From: Treponema sp. Marseille-Q4130
GTDB taxonomy: Bacteria; Spirochaetota; Spirochaetia; Treponematales; Treponemataceae
DNA: 64,000 nt
Reading direction: 5' to 3'
Assembly: GCF_014334325.1 (NCBI RefSeq)
Contig: NZ_JACSET010000002.1
Location: forward strand, 62,001-126,000
The position numbers and the translations under genes were made by a program. Position 1 is the stretch's first letter, and each line of letters begins with the position of its first letter. Under the pieces are notes generated by a model. It was not told where the DNA came from. It was given only the letters and a program-made list of their open reading frames with translations, and did not search any database. Below are positions 59,749 through 64,000 of this stretch, piece by piece.

Positions 59749-60992
59749 GTTTTTCGTACCCGCGTGTTTTCCATGATGATTTTACGTGCGGCGATGTAGC
59801 GCATCCAGTCCCGCCGTCCCGCGTTCTCAAGGTATGCGATAAAATCGTCGTCGAGATATTTTATGACGAATTGATATGCCGTCGTGATGTACGTCGTTAT
59901 GTAGTGCGCTTTCGTTTCGTGCAGGATCGCGATGCCGCCTTTTTCTTTTTTATAATAGATCACTTTGTATAAAAGTCCGTCGCCCGTATATTCGTGCGGA
60001 GCGTCGGGCGTGTCAAAGGCGGGCTTTGTACGCTGCGCGCTTATCGTATTGCCGTTCGCGTAGAGTATGAGCTTCGAAAAACGCCGTTCCGATTTTTTTC
60101 CGATAAACTCGCGTTCCTGTACTACGTGCGGGTGATTTGCCCAAATGATGTCAGCTCCGCAGTCGAGCAGTTTGTAATAATACGCGCGCTGCGAAGCGGA
60201 GACGCTCCGGATGTATTCCGGAACGTTCGCATGAATCGAAAGGATAAAAATATCGCACTGGTTTTCCGCTCTGATGCGCCGTATACGGTTTCCGAACGCT
60301 TCCCTCGCATCGGGCGCGGGCGGCACGTAGTTCATGTATTCGATATAATCTTTTTCGTTCAGCACTTCCGTTACCGCGCAGAAAATGATCGTCCATCCGT
60401 TTTTTTTAATAATTTTATACCCGATCGCATCTCCGCCCGATTTTTTTAATCCCGAAAAAAAGACTTCGCGATCCGTGCCTTTGTGTGCGCTCTCCGTTTT
60501 TTCCGCCCACTCGCGCGTATGCTTCATACCCGAAAGCCCCTGATCGTTCGAGTGATTGTTTACGAGAGAAAAGACATTAAAACCCGCGCTGATCGCCGCT
60601 TCGGGATATTCGGAGTGCATGTTGAAGCGCGGATATGTCGAGTACGGCAGGCTGTCGTCGACGGGAGATTCGATGTTCGCAAAAGAAAAATCACAAGAGA
60701 GGGCGAGCGGGGTGATGTCTTTCCAGATGAGTGAATAATCGCTCATCGAATAGTTCGGCTTATGCGCCATGATATCGCCTGCAAACAAAAGCGTAAGGTT
60801 GTGCTGTATCTCTTCGCGATCGTTTTTTTTGCTTCCGAAAGAAGGTGCGGAATTTTCTTCGGCCGAAACGGAAAGGTTTTGCCCGCTCGGCGTTTCAGGC
60901 GCTTCCGATGCGGGCCTTTGCTTCGGAACAGTTTTACACGAGGCGAGGACGATGATGCAAAAAAGCAGGTAAAAGCTGTTCCTGATTTTCAT
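59739..60992 (-). CDS. CapA family metallophosphatase-fold lipoprotein
   Basis: A 417-residue lipoprotein (lipobox LASC, Cys19). It belongs to the CapA/PgsA family: LLFAGDIMAHKPN, CDFSFANIESPV, GFNVFSLVNNHSNDQG and GADIIWANHPHVVQE are the metal-site motifs. CapA takes part in poly-gamma-glutamate capsule formation in bacilli; other members have unknown roles. It lies between pta and the helicase in one operon. A polyglutamate role cannot be assumed, as no capB or capC is present. Confidence 0.87.
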   Translation of the reverse strand: MKIRNSFYLLFCIIVLASCKTVPKQRPASEAPETPSGQNLSVSAEENSAPSFGSKKNDREEIQHNLTLLFAGDIMAHKPNYSMSDYSLIWKDITPLALSCDFSFANIESPVDDSLPYSTYPRFNMHSEYPEAAISAGFNVFSLVNNHSNDQGLSGMKHTREWAEKTESAHKGTDREVFFSGLKKSGGDAIGYKIIKKNGWTIIFCAVTEVLNEKDYIEYMNYVPPAPDAREAFGNRIRRIRAENQCDIFILSIHANVPEYIRSVSASQRAYYYKLLDCGADIIWANHPHVVQEREFIGKKSERRFSKLILYANGNTISAQRTKPAFDTPDAPHEYTGDGLLYKVIYYKKEKGGIAILHETKAHYITTYITTAYQFVIKYLDDDFIAYLENAGRRDWMRYIAARKIIMENTRVRKTWL

Positions 60993-62258
60993 TTATACGG
61001 CGCTTCCCGCCTGTACGAGCGTGATCGCCGCCGTTATGACGATATCATCGACCGAACAGCCGCGAGATAGATCGCTTATCGGCTTGGCAAAACCCTGCAG
61101 AATCGGACCGTAGGCATCCGCATGGGCGAGGCGCTGCACGAGTTTATAGCCGATATTTCCGGCCGAAAGGTTCGGGAATACGATCGTGTTCACTTTACCT
61201 TTTACCGGAGAGCCGGGAGCTTTTTTGTCGGTGACGGACGGGATAAGCGCCGCATCCGCCTGCAGTTCTCCGTCGAGCAACAGGGACGGCGCTTTTGCGT
61301 GCGCTTTTTGTACCGCTTCCTGTACCGTGAGAACCGAAGGTTGAGCGCCGCCCGAACCCTTTGTCGAAAAGGAAAGGAGTGCGATGCACGGGTCGCAGCC
61401 TAAAAGCGCTTTGCACGATTTTCCCGCAGCGACTGCTATGTCGGAAAGCTGTTCGGCATCCGGTTCGGGGACAACCGCGCAGTCGGAAAAAATCATCAAA
61501 CCCTTATAGCCCCACGACGAATCGTGCATATCCATGACAAAGCACGAAGATGCCGTTTTGCTTTCCGTGCCGATAACTTTTAATCCCGCGCGGAGGAGGG
61601 CTGCCGTCGACGAGCGCGCGCCGCTTACCATGGCGTCGGCATAACCTTTTCTCACCATCATCGCACCGAAGCTCAAATAATCGGAAAGCATATACGCTTT
61701 GCCCGCCGCAGCGTCGCTCACTTCGGGAAGATTCGTTTTTTTGTTGATCTTTCCCTGTCTGAGTTCAAAATAGGTTTGACCGAAATCGTCGAGCCACGGA
61801 GAGGTTGCGGGGTCGATGATGTCGATGCCTGCGAGCGAAACTTTAAGAGCGCGCGCAAGGTTTTCGATTTTTTCACGGGAGCCGAGAAGCGTCACTTTTT
61901 TTGCGATTTTCTTCGAGACGATCTTTGCTGCGGCGCATATCGTGCGCTCTTCATCACCTTCAGGAAGCACGAGCGACTTTTGATACGCTTTCGCTTTTTT
62001 GATCATTTCCGCCGTAAAGTCGATGCCGCTCTTTGCCGCACTCTTTTTCGCTGCAGGCTTTGCGGCGGCTTTCGCCTTTGCCTGAGTCTTTTTTGCGGCA
62101 ACTTTTTTTACCGTTTTTTTCACGGACGCTTTTTTTTCAGCCGTCTTTTTTACCGTTTTCGCAGCGGCTTTTTTTACAGTCGTTTTTTTTGTCGCTTTAC
62201 CGGTGCTTGCCTTTTTTACCGCCGTCTTTTTTGCAGCGGATTTTTTCACAACAGCCAT
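60993..62258 (-). CDS. pta: Phosphate acetyltransferase with N-terminal Lys/Ala-rich tail
   Basis: A 421-residue enzyme. Residues about 80-421 are a complete Pta, which interconverts acetyl-CoA and acetyl phosphate (LVLPEGDEERTICAAAKIVSKK, SGARSSTAALLRAGLKVIGT, VFPNLSAGNIGYKLVQRLA). Residues 1-78 are almost only Lys, Ala, Thr and Val in a KKTA/KKAA pattern, like histone H1 tails. The tail is truly in frame: AGGAGG lies four bases before the ATG, and an internal start would have no support. The tail may bind DNA, RNA or polyphosphate. Confidence 0.92.
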   Translation of the reverse strand: MAVVKKSAAKKTAVKKASTGKATKKTTVKKAAAKTVKKTAEKKASVKKTVKKVAAKKTQAKAKAAAKPAAKKSAAKSGIDFTAEMIKKAKAYQKSLVLPEGDEERTICAAAKIVSKKIAKKVTLLGSREKIENLARALKVSLAGIDIIDPATSPWLDDFGQTYFELRQGKINKKTNLPEVSDAAAGKAYMLSDYLSFGAMMVRKGYADAMVSGARSSTAALLRAGLKVIGTESKTASSCFVMDMHDSSWGYKGLMIFSDCAVVPEPDAEQLSDIAVAAGKSCKALLGCDPCIALLSFSTKGSGGAQPSVLTVQEAVQKAHAKAPSLLLDGELQADAALIPSVTDKKAPGSPVKGKVNTIVFPNLSAGNIGYKLVQRLAHADAYGPILQGFAKPISDLSRGCSVDDIVITAAITLVQAGSAV

Positions 62259-62433
62259 ATTTCCTCCTCTATGCGCCCTTACAGCAAAGAGCGCTGCTTC
62301 GGTATTGCCACAATTACTATAATAGAATATGCGCTTTTATAATAAACCCTCGCACATAAAATAGCAAGGGATAGGCAATTTATTAATAAGGAAAAAAATT
62401 GATCTTTACCCCTGTATGTCATTGCCCGCCGTA

Positions 62434-62462
62434 TTGACCGAGCAATTTTTTCACGTTAAAGT
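62434..62462 (+). promoter_or_regulatory. Promoter of the bactofilin gene (leaderless type)
   Basis: TTGACC (62434-62439), 17-bp spacer, TAAAGT (62457-62462), 6 nt, then ATG 62469. No ribosome-binding site is seen. Confidence 0.6.
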
Positions 62463-62468
62463 GTAGCC

Positions 62469-62828
62469 ATGTTCGATGTAAAAGATATAGATCTGTTCGA
62501 TCTCGAAGAAGAAGCGTTCGATACCGTCATAGAAAGCGATATCGCGTTTACGGGAAGCATCCGTTTTGCAAAGCCGTTTATGATTCGCGGCAAGGTAAAG
62601 GGCAGCATCGATGCGACGAGCGATCTGGTTATAGACAGCGGTGCGTCCGTCGAAGCGGACATAAAGGCGCTCCGCGTACTCGTCAAAGGAAAAGTGAAGG
62701 GCAACGTCGCCGCAAAAAAAATGGTATTCGTTACGGCGACGGGTTCGCTCGACGGCGATATCACGGCGGAACAGGTGGTGCTTGAACCGGGCAGCACTTT
62801 TACCGGCAAATGTACGATGGTAAAATAG
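62469..62828 (+). CDS. Bactofilin family cytoskeletal protein
   Basis: A 119-residue bactofilin (polymer-forming cytoskeletal protein). The body is a short beta-helix with repeated G-X-hydrophobic turns: IAFTGSIRFAKPFMIRGKVKGSIDATSDLVIDSGASVEADIKA, then VLVKGKVKGNVAAKKMVFVTATGSLDGDITAEQVVLEPGSTFTGKC. Bactofilins form nucleotide-free filaments at the inner membrane that shape the cell wall. Mature length fits the family. The TPR protein starts 1 bp after its stop codon. Confidence 0.9.
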   Translation: MFDVKDIDLFDLEEEAFDTVIESDIAFTGSIRFAKPFMIRGKVKGSIDATSDLVIDSGASVEADIKALRVLVKGKVKGNVAAKKMVFVTATGSLDGDITAEQVVLEPGSTFTGKCTMVK

Positions 62829-62829
62829 T

Positions 62830-63693
62830 ATGCAGCGATTTTTACGACGATCGATTATAGGGGCATTGGCTATCGCCTTTGCCGTTCCGCTTTTTTCTCA
62901 AATCTCGGGTGAAGCCGAACCGGCTCCTTCTCCTCAAACCGCTCCCGCTCCGCAATCGTCTTCTCTGCAAGCCGTACCCGGAGATGCTCTCGCTCCCGCA
63001 CCTCAAGCGCAAAACGAAGCGCCTGCTCCACAATCGACTTTGCCGCAGACTTCCTCTGTGCAAACCGTTCCGCCGCAGACGCCTTCCGTGCAGTCGGTAC
63101 CTCCCGCACAGGCGCAGCGCAGGCAAAGCGCGCAAAAACGTGACGCGCTCGTCCTCTATCAAAACGGCGACTATGCGGCGGCGATTCAAATCTGCGAAAC
63201 GGAAATCGCACGCGATCGGACGCGCATCGAATCCTACGTGGTTTTGTGCTGGTCGCTCGTTCGAAACCGGCAATACGCGGAAGCGGAGCAGCGTGCTGCG
63301 GACGGACTTGCCGTCAGTCCCTACGATCTGCGTCTCATCGAAATATTGGGAGAAGCGAAATATTATCTCGGAAAAAATAACGGCGCGCTCGAACAGTTTC
63401 AGCGCTATGTCGCAAACGCTCCCGAAAGCGCTTCCCGCGTCGGAGCGGCATATTATTTTATGGGTGAAATCTATATCCGCCAAGCGCGCTATCAGCACGC
63501 GGATATCTCTCTTTCCGCCGCGGTAAAAAAGGAGCCGCTGCTCGACCGCTGGTGGACGCGGCTGGGCTATGCGCGCGAAATGGCGGGCAATTATTACGAA
63601 GCGGCCGAAGCTTACGACGAAGCGCTCCTGCTCAATGCCGCTTCTTCCGATGCGCAAAGCGGTAAAGCCCGCGTCGCTTCCCGTCTGCAATGA
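62830..63693 (+). CDS. Exported TPR protein with Pro/Ala/Gln-rich linker
   Basis: A 287-residue protein with a signal peptide (about residues 1-24, cleavage after LFSQ), a low-complexity linker (about 28-100, PAPQ-type repeats) and about four TPR repeats from 104 to 285 (VLYQNGDYAAAIQICETEIAR; YAEAEQRAADGLAVSP; NNGALEQFQRYVANAP; YYEAAEAYDEALLLN). It is likely a periplasmic partner of envelope proteins. It is co-transcribed with bactofilin. Confidence 0.82.
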   Translation: MQRFLRRSIIGALAIAFAVPLFSQISGEAEPAPSPQTAPAPQSSSLQAVPGDALAPAPQAQNEAPAPQSTLPQTSSVQTVPPQTPSVQSVPPAQAQRRQSAQKRDALVLYQNGDYAAAIQICETEIARDRTRIESYVVLCWSLVRNRQYAEAEQRAADGLAVSPYDLRLIEILGEAKYYLGKNNGALEQFQRYVANAPESASRVGAAYYFMGEIYIRQARYQHADISLSAAVKKEPLLDRWWTRLGYAREMAGNYYEAAEAYDEALLLNAASSDAQSGKARVASRLQ

Positions 63694-63708
63694 TCGACAA
63701 GGTGTACC

Positions 63709-64000
63709 TTGCCGCAAATCATCTTTGAAACTTTGGGCTGCCGTCTCAATCAAATCGAAAGCGAGTCGGCGGCGCGTTTTTTCGTCGATGCCCGTTTTTC
63801 CGTTTCCATGATACCTCCGACGGCTGCAAGCGAAGTTCTTCACGATGTGCTTGTGTGCGTCGTAAACACGTGTGCGGTAACGCAAAAGGCGGAGCAAAAA
63901 GCGCGGCGCGAAATCCGATTGCTTTTGCAAAAATGTCCGGCTTCTTCCGTCATCGTTACGGGCTGCTATGCCCAGCTTGCCGCGGATAAAATTGCCGAAC
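63709..64000 (+). CDS. MiaB/MtaB-type radical SAM methylthiotransferase, N-terminal part (runs off the window)
   Basis: The first 97 codons of a tRNA methylthiotransferase. The N-terminal UPF0004 domain motifs are IFETLGCRLNQIESES, CVVNTCAVTQKAEQKARREI and VTGCYAQLAADKIAE, holding the three Cys of the auxiliary iron-sulphur cluster. CRLNQIES favours the MtaB type (t6A of tRNA) over MiaB. The start is TTG 63709 with AAGGTG upstream; no in-frame ATG is nearer. The radical SAM CxxxCxxC lies beyond the window. Confidence 0.85.
   Translation, partial: MPQIIFETLGCRLNQIESESAARFFVDARFSVSMIPPTAASEVLHDVLVCVVNTCAVTQKAEQKARREIRLLLQKCPASSVIVTGCYAQLAADKIAE

Noticed and set aside
59739-60992. Poly-gamma-glutamate capsule synthesis
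   Set aside because: Only a CapA-type protein is present, with no CapB/CapC ligase genes, so the pathway cannot be claimed.
62842-63930. A 362-codon minus-strand open frame opposite the bactofilin-linked TPR gene and the mtaB-like start
   Set aside because: Arg/Phe-rich antisense shadow. The plus-strand genes have signal peptide, TPR and radical SAM family motifs.

Overview
The window reads as a spirochaete chromosome, most likely Treponema. It carries the rod genes flgF-flgG-flgJ, a murG-cvpA-holB-(NtrB/NtrC-type two-component pair) cluster, phosphate acetyltransferase next to bactofilin and a TPR protein, and many lipoproteins with Treponema-like lipoboxes (LVSC, LASC, LSSC). The core is of moderate G+C. 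Two blocks (about 1.85-6.0 kb and 47.4-49.3 kb) are clearly A+T-richer and look imported. No rRNA, CRISPR array, integrase or transposase was seen. The species cannot be fixed from the sequence alone.

Layout: 1-1.5 kb holds the start of fumC and L-lactate dehydrogenase. 1.85-6.0 kb is an A+T-rich run of small plus-strand genes (a broken DUF2971 gene, a VOC protein, a TfoX-N protein, small membrane proteins, a broken ORF) separated by attC-like imperfect palindromes, so it resembles an integron cassette array without its integrase. 6.2-8.0 kb is guaA. 8.3-16.1 kb is one minus-strand operon: a formylglycine-generating-enzyme-fold exported protein, a lipoprotein, a family 5 binding protein, two permeases and a double ABC ATPase. 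16.5-20.9 kb holds pyrG, a BrkB/cyclic-nucleotide-binding fusion and asnS.

21-36.9 kb is a surface-polysaccharide locus: two GT-C membrane proteins, ugd, GT8, GT32-type, GT2 and two SMR half-flippases, a WecE-type aminotransferase, a Wzx flippase, a divergent licD/ispD-like/SDR trio, and a Wzi-like outer-membrane protein. It ends at tRNA-Phe. 37-42.6 kb is murG-cvpA-holB-kinase-regulator. 42.7-44.5 kb is a J-domain protein and glgC. 44.9-47.3 kb is flgF-flgG-flgJ, interrupted by a repeated multi-hairpin element. 47.5-49.3 kb is a restriction-modification pair. 49.5-53.3 kb is murC-yicC-cmk-mutY. 53.3-57.2 kb has a TPR lipoprotein, an unknown protein, an orphan hicB beside decayed toxin-antitoxin genes, palindromic elements, tRNA-Gly and tandem hairpin repeats. 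57.2-64 kb holds a DEAH helicase, CapA, Pta with a histone-like tail, bactofilin, a TPR protein and the start of an mtaB-type gene.

The observations I rate highest are these. (1) At least eight genes have a sigma70-type -10 element only 6-8 nt from the start codon and no Shine-Dalgarno, which predicts leaderless mRNAs, while other genes in the window have ordinary leaders. (2) The cassette array has an attC-like site with extrahelical bases. (3) Phosphate acetyltransferase has an N-terminal Lys/Ala-rich tail of about 78 residues. (4) An intergenic hairpin element sits before flgF and before flgJ and is flanked by duplicated ribosome-binding sites. All are sequence inferences made by eye.
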